From NCBI GenBank assembly GCA_947623455.1, contig OX392529.1, positions 9,052,001 to 9,116,000 of the forward strand: 64,000 bases of DNA, read 5' to 3'. The notes under the pieces are model-generated. The model was not told the origin of the DNA. It did not search any database and worked only from the letters and a program-made list of their open reading frames with translations. This DNA comes from Mimachlamys varia (Eukaryota; Mollusca; Bivalvia; Pectinida; Pectinidae). Every line of letters starts with the position of its first letter. The first letter of the stretch is position 1. Both the position numbers and the translations under genes were made by a program. This document shows, piece by piece, positions 52,201-62,539 of the stretch.

Positions 52201-53234
52201 ATTTCGATACACAGAGCAATTATTTGAGATAAAATGAGGGTTTGGGATTCTGTCATAACTTGATATACTGTATATGTTAAATCAAATAGATTCGCATGTA
52301 ATGAAAGAAGAAACATTTAGTAGTCATGATGAACAGTGACTACATTGTATGTTGACAAGTGCTGTATTCAGTAGAAGGAAATTATCTCCCCTTGATCACT
52401 TAAGGTTGTGAACTACTGTAATGCCGTAATGTAACTTCCTCATTGTCATAGAAACGATTATTTCCAGTGGCATTCAGGAAGGTTGAGAAAGAATGGCTGA
52501 ACATTATAAAGTTAAGTCTGTCTCTGCCATCTTCAAGAGAAGTTGTAGTGTTTGATGTATGGACATGTACAGTATAATGTACTTTGATGGCCACAGTATA
52601 ATAATCCAATATTCTTTATAACAGCAATCTTAGATACAGGCAATGCAGTGTACAGGAGGTTTTTTGATGCCAGTACCACAACGAAGATAGGAATTTCGGC
52701 ACATATCGGGGGACTGTTGGCAGGTCTGTAGTCTTTGTGATTGAAAGTCCTGTAGCCCAAAATATTTTCACCTCTACAATTCTTGTCCATCATGTAGTTT
52801 TCACCTCTCATCTAGAATTGGTGTAAAACCAATTATAATTAACCTAGCGTATTATTCCTATCTTATAACTTTTTTGTTCTCAAATCATATAAAATTCTAT
52901 TAATTTATTAATTGAAAACATTTGTAAAAATATTATTTAAATTACTTAAATTTATAAGAAGTGTTTTTAATTTAACGTTGGTGATACATTCTAAAATTGC
53001 TGTCCCAAAAGCAGTCTATAGGTACAATAAACTTGATGGATATTTTGTACTTTGAAATGTATCCTTTCAGGTCTACTTTTGGGAATCCCAATTCTGCGAA
53101 ACATCAAAGAGTTGCCGTGGGAGAAGACCCTAGGATGGGTTACTCTAGCTGTCTACCTGCTGTTTGTATCGTTCGCCATGTTTTTCAATGGTTTGTACCC
53201 AGGCTACCCAGCTACAGACTGGACACCCCTGTAG
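34253..53234 (+). CDS. EF-hand rhomboid intramembrane serine protease (RHBDL3 / rhomboid-4 type), 10 exons
   Basis: Coding exons: 34253-34357, 36648-36671 (24-nt microexon), 42318-42473, 47677-47835, 48744-48898, 50488-50600, 51246-51346, 51667-51760, 52625-52723, 53071-53234 (TAG). They total 1170 nt, 389 residues, all phases consistent and all introns GT-AG. Order: basic/acidic N-terminus; degenerate first EF-hand over the exon 2-3 join; canonical second EF loop DGDGDAHITYKE at 80-91; CCPPP before the first membrane segment (about 132-136); YEAWRF with the rhomboid loop WR; HIISN at 203-207 (oxyanion residues); GASGG with catalytic Ser255; AHIGG with catalytic His329; a last membrane segment and short tail. 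Family role: Ser-His intramembrane protease releasing membrane-anchored ligands such as EGF-type proteins; EF-hands suggest calcium regulation. The ATG is the first in frame in exon 1; a 5' UTR exon was not sought. Exact orthologue (RHBDL1/2/3) is unresolved, so no symbol is given. Confidence 0.95.
34358..36647. other. Rhomboid intron 1
   Basis: AT-rich low-complexity repeats 'gtgtaatataatacaatatata' at about 34975-35215, and a 104-bp foldback at 35826-35929 (ggtgtacacaagattatacagac against gtctgtatagtctctcgtgtacacc). No gene. Confidence 0.5.
36870..39065 (+). repeat. 32/33-bp satellite, about 66 copies, rhomboid intron 2
   Basis: Unit agattgaccgctatataaca plus caggttttaccct, with common variants gacagct, gatagct, gactgct and an acct/accct length change. 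Variant types recur in blocks; for example, the sequence around 37690-37900 is nearly repeated around 38330-38600, implying segmental duplication within the array. Confidence 0.97.
39066..40245. other. Rhomboid intron 2, unique part
   Basis: No exon or gene recognised. Confidence 0.5.
40250..40588 (+). repeat. 56-bp minisatellite, 6 near-identical copies
   Basis: Unit ttaattacctcctcacttat, cctaccttccgtcacctcac, cc/tcttatacatgtgggt. Copies differ almost only at the cc/ct position, so expansion is recent. Confidence 0.95.
40950..42232 (+). repeat. ~34-bp satellite, about 38 copies, upstream of rhomboid exon 3
   Basis: Unit acacacaggtatagtgatta plus taggtaatatcatt. It ends about 85 bp before the exon 3 acceptor and does not include exon sequence. 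It contains repeated acacag|gtatagt strings that look like donor sites by chance. Confidence 0.95.
42459..47332 (+). repeat. 36/37-bp satellite made of the rhomboid exon 3 donor junction, about 130 copies
   Basis: The exon end GAGTTCATGGCAATG and the following gtatgtcaaaaatatagtctgg are repeated head to tail through almost all of intron 3. Two types: 37 bp with 'tctaaaatatagtctgg' (dominant to about 43960) and 36 bp with 'tctacatagagtcagg' (dominant afterwards, with patches of the first type near 44230-44300 and 44540-44680). Nearly every unit keeps ATG|GTATGT or a close variant. The 36-bp type leaves long ORFs open on both strands purely because 36 is divisible by 3. Confidence 0.97.
47333..47676. 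other. End of rhomboid intron 3
   Basis: Unique AT-rich sequence ending in the exon 4 acceptor (ttatccacag). Confidence 0.6.
47836..48743. other. Rhomboid intron 4
   Basis: No feature recognised apart from splice sites. Confidence 0.6.
48862..49100 (+). repeat. 63-72-bp repeat spanning the rhomboid exon 5 donor, 4 copies
   Basis: The exon end (tcacatacatgttcatacac followed by CAGGG and gtaggtaatta) recurs with 'ttcatacaccaggggtaggt' at 48948, 49011 and 49083. Homology to the exon extends about 35 nt (ggcgatttgtcacatac against gggattcatcacatac). Use of a downstream donor would meet an immediate TAG. Confidence 0.92.
49389..49808 (+). repeat. 46-bp minisatellite, 9 copies, rhomboid intron 5
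   Basis: Unit tatgtcttaggctggacatt, catttctctccgaaacaaac, cactta. Copies differ only at 'ggc/gac' and 'ctta/ctaa'. Confidence 0.96.
49809..50487. other. Rest of rhomboid intron 5
   Basis: AT-rich, no feature. Confidence 0.6.
50601..53070. other. Rhomboid introns 6-9
   Basis: Introns 50601-51245, 51347-51666, 51761-52624 and 52724-53070 are unique AT-rich sequence. I saw no tandem array and no junction duplication in this half of the gene. Confidence 0.6.
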
Positions 53235-53794
53235 TGTGGCGACAGTGGGGATAGTGTGTGGAGATGTCAACTGTAGCTTTATTCATTCAGTTTGACATCC
53301 GCTCTCATCAAAATACTAGAAGGAAAACTAAACTAATATATTCCTGATGAAAAATTGTATATGATTGAGATATTTCTGTTTGGTACTGAATGAGGGTATA
53401 ATGAAATACTTGCACTGTATGTAACTGATAGCTCTAATATGTTAGACCGTTCAGTCAAAACTATATAGTTGGTGTGCTACAGCATGGTCTAGGAGGTTGT
53501 GTGTTTTCTGATTCCTCCTTGTAAAGGATGAAGAGGATAGATATGTCCTATATGTTGTGCTCGTTTCTCATAGGGGTTTTTTTTTGGGTTACATTGGACA
53601 TTTTAGGAACCAACAGTGTGCAATACATCTTGTGCTAAAACAGCACTGAAGTAAATTATTTGTTTAATTAGCTTGTATATTCACTAGAATTTTAATTTAC
53701 ATATCTTTTCTCTTTAATTTTTTTAAGTTTCTGTGAATAGCCGAATCTCTACAGTTGATTTGTAATATTAATCTGTCCACACTTACCTGTCAAA
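53235..53794. other. Rhomboid 3' UTR, proximal part
   Basis: No close AATAAA in this stretch. Candidate poly(A) signals are AATAAA at 54448-54453 and 56075-56080, beyond the foldback, so the 3' UTR may include it. Confidence 0.35.
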
Positions 53795-53991
53795 CAGGCT
53801 CTGGTTTCATCAACGCTCCTTAACTTAAGGAAACTCCTTAACTTAATAATCTCCATAGGAAAGCATTACCGAATTTAAGGGGGAAATCTTTAGTTAAGGA
53901 ACTTTCCTTAAATTCTGTAATGCTTTTCTATGGAGATTTTTAAGTTAAGGAGTTTCCTTAAGTTAAAGAACGTTGATGAAACCAGGGCCTG
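53795..53991. mobile_element. 197-bp foldback MITE
   Basis: caggctctggtttcatcaac…ttaacttaaggaaactcctt…tccataggaaagcattac is inverted at high identity to …gtaatgcttttctatgga…aaggagtttccttaagtt…gttgatgaaaccagggcctg. The arms are about 90 nt with a tiny loop, and the match extends weakly to gtcaa/ttgac at the outer edges. No coding capacity. Confidence 0.85.
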
Positions 53992-56735
53992 TTTCTTGAC
54001 ATGGGTGTATATAACTGATATACTAGGAAGCTTAAGGACGGTAGTCGCTATGGAACCCAGTACAGTATAAACCTCTCCAGCTAACAGCCTTAGGTACATC
54101 TGATCTTATTATCTCATATATTTTCATGGGTCTTTCTGCAAATTGTTTCCTTGCTCATATTCGGCCCCTGATTGCTCATATTCAGTCCCTGATTTAATCA
54201 ATTTTAAATTTGGATTATGGTTATGTTGATGCTTCAGTATTCTCTGATTTTTTAATAACTAACCAAATGCCTCAGACCCACTTATTTGTAAACGTTGAGC
54301 TCAGAATGTGTGGTTATTTAGTATCTATGCTTAAACTTCCTATTAAAATGGTGACGATTACATACATATAATGAATGCATTGATATGATTGTATATATAT
54401 ATGCAGTATGTGAGATCTGTAATGGTAATAACTTATTGAATTATTGAAATAAACTTTTACTGCATACTTTCTGCATGCTTTGCAATTTCCCCATTTCAAA
54501 TTTTTGTGAAAACGGATTTATGTAAATTGGTAATGGGTCAGTAGACTAATGATTATTTGTCGCGATCATTGCGATCAACGAAGCCTGTTAGGGACTTGGA
54601 TGGAATCCTTGAATGAAACGTCCCTATTTATTTCAGATACTAATACAAATACTAGATCGCCCGGCCAAATTTACAGCTGTGTAGAGAAACCGGTGTAGGG
54701 AGCTACTTAACTGCCTGGAGAGCAGTCAGGGAAGTTGGATAGCTAGTTTGTATTAGACATATCAAAAACATATCATATATGGTACTTCATTAGCTTTGTT
54801 TAAGTAGCTAGATCATGCTTAGCGTTATTGTAGCTAAAATAAAGAAACGTCCATACGTGTTTCATGCACAATATGTTCAGTGTTACTCTGTCACCAACTC
54901 ATTTCCCATATTCACTCGACTGTTTTATAATTCCCAGTGTTTGTTCATCTTGCCAATTATTTATACATTAGGGTGTAAATTTGTTTGTGATTGGTTACAA
55001 CCACGTGCCAGAATATTAAAAAAGTATTACAATCTTAGTAATCAAGGAGAGTGTCAACCTGACTTGATGCTCTGAATTCATTATCATATTACATTAAACA
55101 TCTGTACAAATTTTGTTAATTTAATTGAATGACCGTGAATGGAAACTGGTATGTGTTGGTGGATTTATTTGATCAAATATGTGTGTTGTATAAATTGTAC
55201 ATACCTGTGTCTAGTTGTATATAGTTTAAAATTTTACATTTCTTAAAAGTTGTCTCGCTACTTTTTTAAGAATATCTTTTAATGAAACATGCTATTTTTT
55301 ATTCTCTACTGTAGTCTAAGTCAATTATTTACCCTGCCTTATGTCAAAGACATGTCTTATTTCTGATAATAGTAATATTATTTTATGTTATAAACGCCGA
55401 TCATAAACTGGTACACCAGTCGTACTCACTACTAGTTATCACCGGGACGTGTGATGTTCGTATCGGAGGCATATAAATGAGTGTAATCCCTGGATTATTG
55501 ATGATGATTGAACCCTGCGAAGGTCTTAATATAATTGTTATATTAAAAGGTGAGACTGAACATTTATAAAGTTTCACATTTTTATCCTAAAATCAAAACA
55601 AAAAGAAAATTGGGAACTTGAGTGTTTCATGAGCTCGGTTTTTTAAAAAAATACTTTTGATCATTTATTTAGTAGATTTATTTACTTTATTCTTTGATAT
55701 TTTATGCAGTTGGTCTTAACCTTTATATTTCTTTGTGTGATAAAAGTTTACTAAATATGTCTGTTCCCTCTTGTGGAGCATGTGAAGTTTTATAAATAAG
55801 GACACGTTTTTGTTGTGAAATTTAGAATACCATTGGTAGGGTGTGAGGTAACCTGGTAACAGTTATAGGACACGGTGTTGTTGTTATTGTTCTGCAGCCT
55901 GTATATTTATAATAATACGGCTGTGTTATGCTTGTTTAGTTGTTATGGGATAATCTGGTGTAACTAACCTATTGTTGTATCCTGCTGTATTGTATGTAAG
56001 ACAATGTTTAAGGTTTGTTTTTCACTGCAATATCTTCCATCACGTTACAATATATATTTTTACAAATCTTTTATAATAAATGCTTCAATCACTGTTCAAT
56101 CTCTTACTGTTGTGCTTTCCATCGCGCCATTGTGATTCCGTCATACTGAAGTGCTATCGTGGTACATGATCCAGTGTCTTCCATTCGACGTAACGTGACT
56201 TGAAAATATGACCAGATACATCAATCAGACTGTCTTCAAATGGCGTCTTGTCTTCAAAGTACCATACACACAACCCTAAACGAAAGAATTTGTGGTAGTC
56301 GGTTAGTTGACAAATGTGCGTACTAGTAAAGCCCTATATATTGTCTGTGATATAAGGAAGACTAACAAGAACAAATATGAGGACTTTTTCATTTCTAAAA
56401 TATTGACCAATGTGATTAATGAATGTTGCTTAATTGTGTTAGTACCATCAAAGGGTGTTGATCCCTCCTGCAAAGGAACGAGAGTACTTGAGAAAAGTAA
56501 GACCTACTGCAAATATACTGCAGTTGATTGAAATTATTTCAGGGAATGGATGTCGTTCGATTGTCATACTGTAGCTAAATAGTGAGATATGAATTTTGAT
56601 TAAAATATGATACCGAGTGGTGATATTTCTCGTCGAATTTAGCTAACATACCACAGTATTTTCGATTTACAAGTATTCCAATTATTTCCAACAGTTATTC
56701 TATACCTATTACACCAAAACTTTTTAATTATAAGC
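53992..56735. other. Distal 3' UTR / intergenic, with a retroelement 3' fragment
   Basis: 54165-54255 (gtccctgatttaatcaattt…gcttcagtattctctg) is homologous to 58258-58335 downstream of the reverse-transcriptase relic, so it is probably a truncated 3' end of the same family. Candidate AATAAA signals at 54448 and 56075. No gene recognised. Confidence 0.45.
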
Positions 56736-56739
56736 AAAC

Positions 56740-58340
56740 ACGACAACAAATAGATGACCTTATAGTGAATCCTCCCTGAGCATGTTCATGCTCTTCATCT
56801 CAATACTGCTATGGTCCAGCTGGATACACAGTAACTGGCAATCTGAATATTATGCTTAACATAAAGCTACGGGAGCTTTTCATGAAAGGTATGAAGTATC
56901 GAGAGAATCAATCCATCAAACAGAATGTGAATTCAAGATTTTTATGGACTCTGTGGAACATTATGCGAGACAATGGGCTAAACGTAAACATGCTGAAATG
57001 GATTCACTTTCAGAGTGGATGAAGTCTATCAGGTCCTCTATTCAGAAAAGAATGAGCAGTTTGCGTTACAAAAGGAAAACTAAACATAAGTAACTATTTC
57101 TTGCACACGATGTTTGAGCAACACTCAACGATCTACATGATACGTATGTGGTTGTGTCTGCAGACAAAGCATCTAACAACGTGGTAATTGTTTGCAAACG
57201 CTTTTACATTCATTACTTGCAAAAAGAACTAGGCCTGTTTGATAACCAAGGTAACTCTACTTTCACAGTGACCAGTTTGTTCGAGAGTTGAAATAATTTC
57301 CAACCATGCTTCCGTATTACAATCTTTCAAGATATCGGTTAATGAACAAGACGCTGACCTATTTCGTCTTTACTGGTTGAATTCCTGGTAGTAAGAATGA
57401 TTCAATTCCTGGTCGACAACATTTTCGTTCAGTTGGATGAAAGATTTTTCAGCAGACTGTTGGCATTCTCATGGGAACAAACTGTGCCCCACTTTAAGCT
57501 GACTTGTTTTTTCTTTCATACGAATTTGTGGAAGAGTTAATCTGGACATGTAACAAATACCTTGCCAAATCTTTTAATTTCACTTTCAGATACATTTGTA
57601 TATCGACGATGTGTTGTCTATAAACAACAATTCAAGAAGTTTGCTTACAACGTCGATCATATCTACCCTTCTGAAATTGAAATAAAGAACACTACAGACT
57701 CTTCTGCATGAGCTGCTTACCTCGATCTCTACTTAAACTACGACCAACATGGACAGCTTGCTACTAATCTATACGATACATGCGATGATTCCAATTGTCC
57801 GATCGTGAACGTTCCATTCTTTGATGGTATCATCCCTGCTTCTCCAACCTATGGTGTTTACATGTCGCAGTTGATTCGTTATTCTACGGCTTGCTCAGAA
57901 TATCGAGATTTTGTTGTGATCGATGTCGCCTGCTGACAAATAAACTAACAACACAGGAATGGGAGAGATGCAGGTGATTAGAACTATGGGCATGTTGTAT
58001 TGGCGTCATTTTTGTCTCATGAAAAAATAAGTGATATGGAGATGGGCGTTTTTGAGTATGTTCATTAGTGTTTACTTGTTGTGATCGACAATGATAACTC
58101 GGTTCTCATTTTGAGGACTTAATTACTTAGATGTGACCAAGATTTACATTGCGGGCGTCGTCGATGAAGCAGAAGACGCTTACTATCCGAAACACTTGGT
58201 CTTATTCTCTTGTACTTTAACAAGAATCTTCATGTAAATCTTTCCTTTGTTCGTATTTTGTCCCTAGTTTAATCGATTTTGAGTTTGTATTTTGGTTTTG
58301 TTAAAGCTACAGTATTTTCTATTTCTATAAACAAATATGT
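56740..58340 (+). pseudogene. Decayed reverse-transcriptase ORF (Penelope-like or related retroelement)
   Basis: Frame-shifted, stop-interrupted pieces keep the order expected of one retroelement protein. These are: VTGNLNI (about 56830); a segment ending in VVSADKASNNVVIVCK (about 57150-57198); GILMGTNCAP (57463-57492); the reverse-transcriptase active-site motif IDDVLSINN (57602-57628, after a frame change); and a longer open piece at 57713-57932 containing TYGVYMSQLIRYSTACSEY. The middle of the protein (about 57260-57450) is mostly deleted. The architecture resembles RT proteins abundant in bivalve, coral and lancelet genomes. Whether they are strictly Penelope-like I cannot settle. The 3' tail shares sequence with 54165-54255. 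Not functional. Confidence 0.7.
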
Positions 58341-59220
58341 TCTCAACCAACATATTAACCGAGAATGCATTTTAATTTGACCGTTCTTTATGTTAGCGAT
58401 ATGTTTAATTACAAACATGTCATATCTATTTCTTAAGAGTTCGACTCCGATCATATTCGGGATGGTCGAGGTAGACTATTGTGGAAATGGATTGTACAGT
58501 TTCCTAACTTATCTGTCATATAAAGTTTTTTATTTGCATATTTCATTCATCTTCCTCAATGATTCATATGTCAAAATAATAAATATACACTTTATATCAT
58601 GTTGCAGATATAAATGCCATTTTCTGAAAATGAGTTAACTAACAATTCGAGATCTCAATACTTATGGAAAACAAGATTCTACTCAATTCAACTTGCACGC
58701 AAAGAACAATATCAATGGGCTTACCAGCTGAAAAAATCTTGTTAAAACAATTCAATGCAGGAACCATTGTGTCTGTGAAGATCTATACTTTTACGTTACT
58801 AGCCTATGAGACCAATCACAAATTATAAATGTAATGAAGACACTGGTGCAGAAAGTTTTCCCCGAGATATTCAAAATTTCCTGATAACTCATTTTGTATC
58901 CTCACCTTTTTCAACAAGTCTGTAACTTGTGTATTTTTTCGGTATTATTCACAGCAAGATCAATTCACATAATGTTATTTCACAATCAATGCAGATTATC
59001 TTCGAAATTATTGAGGACCTGGAACCACTGTCGTCTTCAGAAACAGCAAAATATTTCCTCAATGGTATACCGCTATCATTCCGAACACGACCGGAGTTGA
59101 ACTCTTTAGAAATAGATAATTATGATACTGTTTAAGTTGAACGTCTCGCTAACATAAAGAACGGTTTGAATGAAATGTATTCTCGATGAATGTGCTGGTT
59201 TACAACATAATTGTTAAGAT
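58341..59220. other. Intergenic, uncertain
   Basis: Two overlapping 68-codon frames at 58894-59135 exist. The one ending at 59135 (with EDLEPLSSSETAKYF) has a protein-like composition, but I cannot assign it and see no gene structure. Confidence 0.3.
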
Positions 59221-59221
59221 C

Positions 59222-61172
59222 GACGACGAGAGATGTCACCAGCTCGGTGTCTACAAGTCGACGACGGGGAATGTCACCAGACTCGGTGTCTACAGGTCGA
59301 CGACGGGAAATGTCACAGACTCTGTGTCTACAGGTCGACGACGGGACATGTCACCAGTCTCGGTGTCTACAGGTCGACGACGGAAAATGTCACCAGACTC
59401 GATGTCTACAGGTTGACGACGGGAAATGTCGCCAGTCTTGGTGTCCACAGGTCGACGACGGGAAATTTCACCAGTCTCGGTGTCTACAGGCCGACGACGG
59501 GAAATGTAACCAGACTCGATATCTACAGGTCGACGACGGGGAATGTCACCGGTCTCGGTGTCTACAGGTCGACGACGGGTAATGTCACCTGACTCGGTGT
59601 CTACAGGTCGACGACGGGAAATGTCACCAGTCTCGGTGTCTACAGGACAACGACGGGTATAATGTCACCAGTCTCGGTGTCTACAGGTCGACGACGGGAA
59701 ATGTCACAGACTCGGTGTCTACAGGTCGACGACGGGGAATGTCACTAGTCTCGGTGTCTACAGGTCGACGACGGGAAATGTCACGAGTCTCGGTGTCTAC
59801 GGGTCGACGACGGGAAATGTCACAGACTCGGTGTCTACAGGTCGACGACGGGCAATGTAACAAGACTCGGTGTCTACAGGTCGACGACGGGAAATGTCAC
59901 GAGTCTCGGTGTCTACAGGTCGACGACGGGAAATGTCACCAGTCTCGGTGTCTACAGGTCGACGACGGGAAATGTCACGAGTCTCGGTGTCTACGGGTCG
60001 ACGACGGGAAATGTCACAGACTCGGTTTCTACAGGTCGACGACGGGGAATGTAACCAGACTCGGTGTCTACAGGTCGACGACGGGAAATGTCACCAGACT
60101 CGGTGTCTACAGGTCGACGACGGGAAATGTCACCAGTCCCGGTGTCTACAAGTCGACGACGAGAAATGTCACCAGTCTCGGTGTCTACAGGTCGACGACG
60201 GGCAATGTAACCAGACTCGGTGTCTACAGGTCGACGACGGGAAATGTAACCAGCCTCGGTGTCTACGTGTCGACGACGGGTATACTGACACCAGTCTCGG
60301 TGTCTACAGGTCGACGACGGGTATAATGTCACCAGTCTCGGTGTCTACATGTCGACGACGGGTATACTGACACCAGTCTCGGTGTCTACAGATCGACGAC
60401 GGGAAATGTCGCCAGTCTTGGTGTCTACAGGTCGACGACGGGAAATGTCACCAGACTCGGTGTCTACAGGTCGACGACGGGGAATGTCACTAGACACGGT
60501 GTCTACAGGTCGACGACGGGAGATGTCACCAGACTCGGTGTCTACAGGTCGACGACGGGAAATGTAACAGACTCTGTGTCTACAGGTAGACGACAGGATA
60601 TGTCACCAGTCTCGGTGTCTACAGGTCGACGACGGGAAAGGTCACGAGTCTCGGTGTCTACGGGTCGACGACGGGAAATGTCACAGACTCGGTGTCTACA
60701 GGTCGACGACGGGGAATGTAACAAGACTCGGTGTCTACAGGTCGACGACGGGAAATGTCACCAGTCTCGGTGTCTACAGGTCGACGACGGAAAATGTCAC
60801 GAGTCTCGGTGTCTACGGGTCGACGACGGGAAATGTCACGAGTCTCGGTGTCTACGGGTCGACGACGGGAAATGTCACAGACTCGGTGTCTACAGGTCGA
60901 CGACGGAAAGTGTCTTCAGTCTCGGTGTCTACAGGTCGACGAATGGGAATGACACCAGACTCGGTGTCTACATGTCGACGACGGGAAATGTAACAAGACT
61001 CGGTGTCTACAGGTCGACAACGGGGAATGTCGCCAGTCTTGGTGTCTATAGGTCGACGACGGGGAATGTCACCAGACTCGGTGTCTATAGGTCGACGACG
61101 GGAAATGTCACGAGTCTCTGTGTCTACGGGTCGACGACGGGAAATGTCACCACACTCGGTGTCTACAGGTTA
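59222..61172 (+). repeat. 39-bp CpG-rich satellite, about 50 copies
   Basis: Unit gtctcggtgtctacaggtcg plus acgacgggaaatgtcacca, with each copy carrying the palindrome GTCGAC. Because 39 is a multiple of 3, several frames on both strands stay open for 100-212 codons, e.g. a 13-residue VSTGRRREMSPVS repeat. Some copies carry 'ggtataatg' or 'ggtatactgac' insertions. It is markedly richer in CpG than any other array here. Confidence 0.95.
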
Positions 61173-61740
61173 GGTACAACGACGCATAAGGGTAATAATC
61201 CTGCATTTGGGTAGCAGTTACCCATTTCAGTATGTAGGCGGTAAACGGGTACCTCTAACCGGAACGATTAACAATTAAAGTGAATTCATCTGAACTACGG
61301 ATTAGATCCGTGGTCTAAACAAGCCACGTATCTGCTCTGTTCCCTGAATAGAGAAATAAGTCAGAGTGTCAATTTTATATACACCAGACAATTTAAAGGG
61401 AAAACGCTAGCGCAGTTTATAAACTCATGAACCGACAAAGTTAGCGTTATACAAGGATTTGCCAGCATTGGTAACTTATAATATTTGAACATATTTGAAC
61501 CATTGCCGATTATTACATGATTTATAAGCTAAAGGGTATACTGCACGATGCTCAGTAATGCAATGATGATATATCTTAAGTATTGAAATTACATTATTCA
61601 CGATACACAAATTAATTTTAACTTAACCTACTGCATTTCAGCACTTCGTTTAGAAGCATTAAAATCATGTTAACATCTGGTATGAAGAAGGGGTAATTTT
61701 AAGAAAATCGATCTAAGCCCTGCTGTTCCAAGAAAAAAGA
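61173..61740. other. 5' flank of the 171-residue gene
   Basis: No other gene or repeat recognised. Confidence 0.5.
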
Positions 61741-61741
61741 T

Positions 61742-61795
61742 CACGTGATTTGAAGAGCCTATATAACTACTGGCCGGGTAGTTCGCTCATTTCCT
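61742..61795 (+). promoter_or_regulatory. Core promoter of the 171-residue gene: E-box, TATA box, initiator
   Basis: CACGTG at 61742-61747, TATATAA at 61760-61766, and a CTCATTTC initiator-like sequence whose A is at 61789, 29 bp after the TATA start. The predicted 5' UTR is about 49 nt. Spacing is textbook; none of the other three genes shows so clear a promoter. Confidence 0.7.
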
Positions 61796-61837
61796 GCTGG
61801 ATAACCGCATTACAGTTAGGATCTTTCTACAATAAGC

Positions 61838-62353
61838 ATGGCTGCAATCGCTGGGAGGACCCGGTTAGAAGTGGAAGATATCACCTCGAAGGTGACTATA
61901 CCAAATAATCACAAGGCAAGACTCATGTACTATTTGAGTTGCATTACAACCGTACTAGACATGGATGATTCCGAGTCTGCCAACATCAGACGCCTGTGTG
62001 ATTATACAAACTACCATCGTCTGTCGTCCGAGGAGACAAACCAGCTGGTCATGCTCTGTGCACTTCTCTCTCCAGACGTCCTGCTCGGCAAGTGTATATT
62101 CGCGGACGAAGACATGTGCAAAGAGTTTACAAACGCCTTCTACAAGATCAGCGCTGTCCGGAGTCGTGTGATGGTCAGTAGCAGTATCATGATCGCCGGA
62201 CAAAACCGCAGTGTTAACAAGGTCATGTTCTTCAAGATGGAATGGCTTAAGAAAAACTACCTGGAACCCATCAAATACTTCGCTGACCAAATGGAGGCCG
62301 AGAAACGTCGACAGGAAAGACTGGCCAAGAAAGACGACTGTGTTATTTTATAG
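61838..62353 (+). CDS. Single-exon 171-residue protein of unknown function with a C-terminal CaaX box
   Basis: Uninterrupted ORF from ATG (context aagcATGG) to TAG at 62351-62353, with a TATA promoter just upstream and AATAAA at 62518-62523, so it is probably a complete intronless gene. I do not recognise the family. Seen: no signal peptide or membrane segment; mostly helix-compatible sequence; IRRLCDYTNYHRLSSEE near the middle of the first half; MLCALLSPDVLLGKC; KVMFFKMEWLKKNYLEPI towards the end; then a charged tail EKRRQERLAKKDD and the final four residues CVIL (168-171). CVIL fits a CaaX motif, and a terminal Leu favours geranylgeranylation; with the basic tail this suggests membrane tethering (inference). 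Base composition is more GC-rich than the flanks, typical of a real CDS. Intronless form could mean retroposition or a compact inducible gene. Confidence 0.88.
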   Translation: MAAIAGRTRLEVEDITSKVTIPNNHKARLMYYLSCITTVLDMDDSESANIRRLCDYTNYHRLSSEETNQLVMLCALLSPDVLLGKCIFADEDMCKEFTNAFYKISAVRSRVMVSSSIMIAGQNRSVNKVMFFKMEWLKKNYLEPIKYFADQMEAEKRRQERLAKKDDCVIL

Positions 62354-62517
62354 ACTGATCAGCATGTTTATCACAATCAAACCTGTATGCTACTGATTAA
62401 TTTTTTATATAATCTCCTTGACTTTAAGATTTTACAAAAGTAAACAATTGGTTTATGTGTGAACAATTGCTACACTGACGCTTTCTGTCAGATCGTGACT
62501 ATCTGGACCTTCACAAC

Positions 62518-62523
62518 AATAAA
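62518..62523 (+). terminator. Poly(A) signal AATAAA of the 171-residue gene
   Basis: Canonical hexamer 165 nt after the stop codon, in the sense orientation. Confidence 0.7.
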
Positions 62524-62539
62524 GGATTGAAAAAGAGAT

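Noticed and set aside
58894..59135. Small protein-coding gene
   Set aside because: Two overlapping frames, neither with promoter, splice or domain support.
59211..61214. Long open frames (up to 212 codons) encoding 13-residue repeats in the 39-bp satellite
   Set aside because: Several frames on both strands are open at once, which follows from a 39-bp unit without stops. No start context, splice sites or domain.
61838..62353. TNFAIP8-type identity for the 171-residue protein
   Set aside because: Considered because of size and helical character, but the characteristic TNFAIP8 sequence features are absent.
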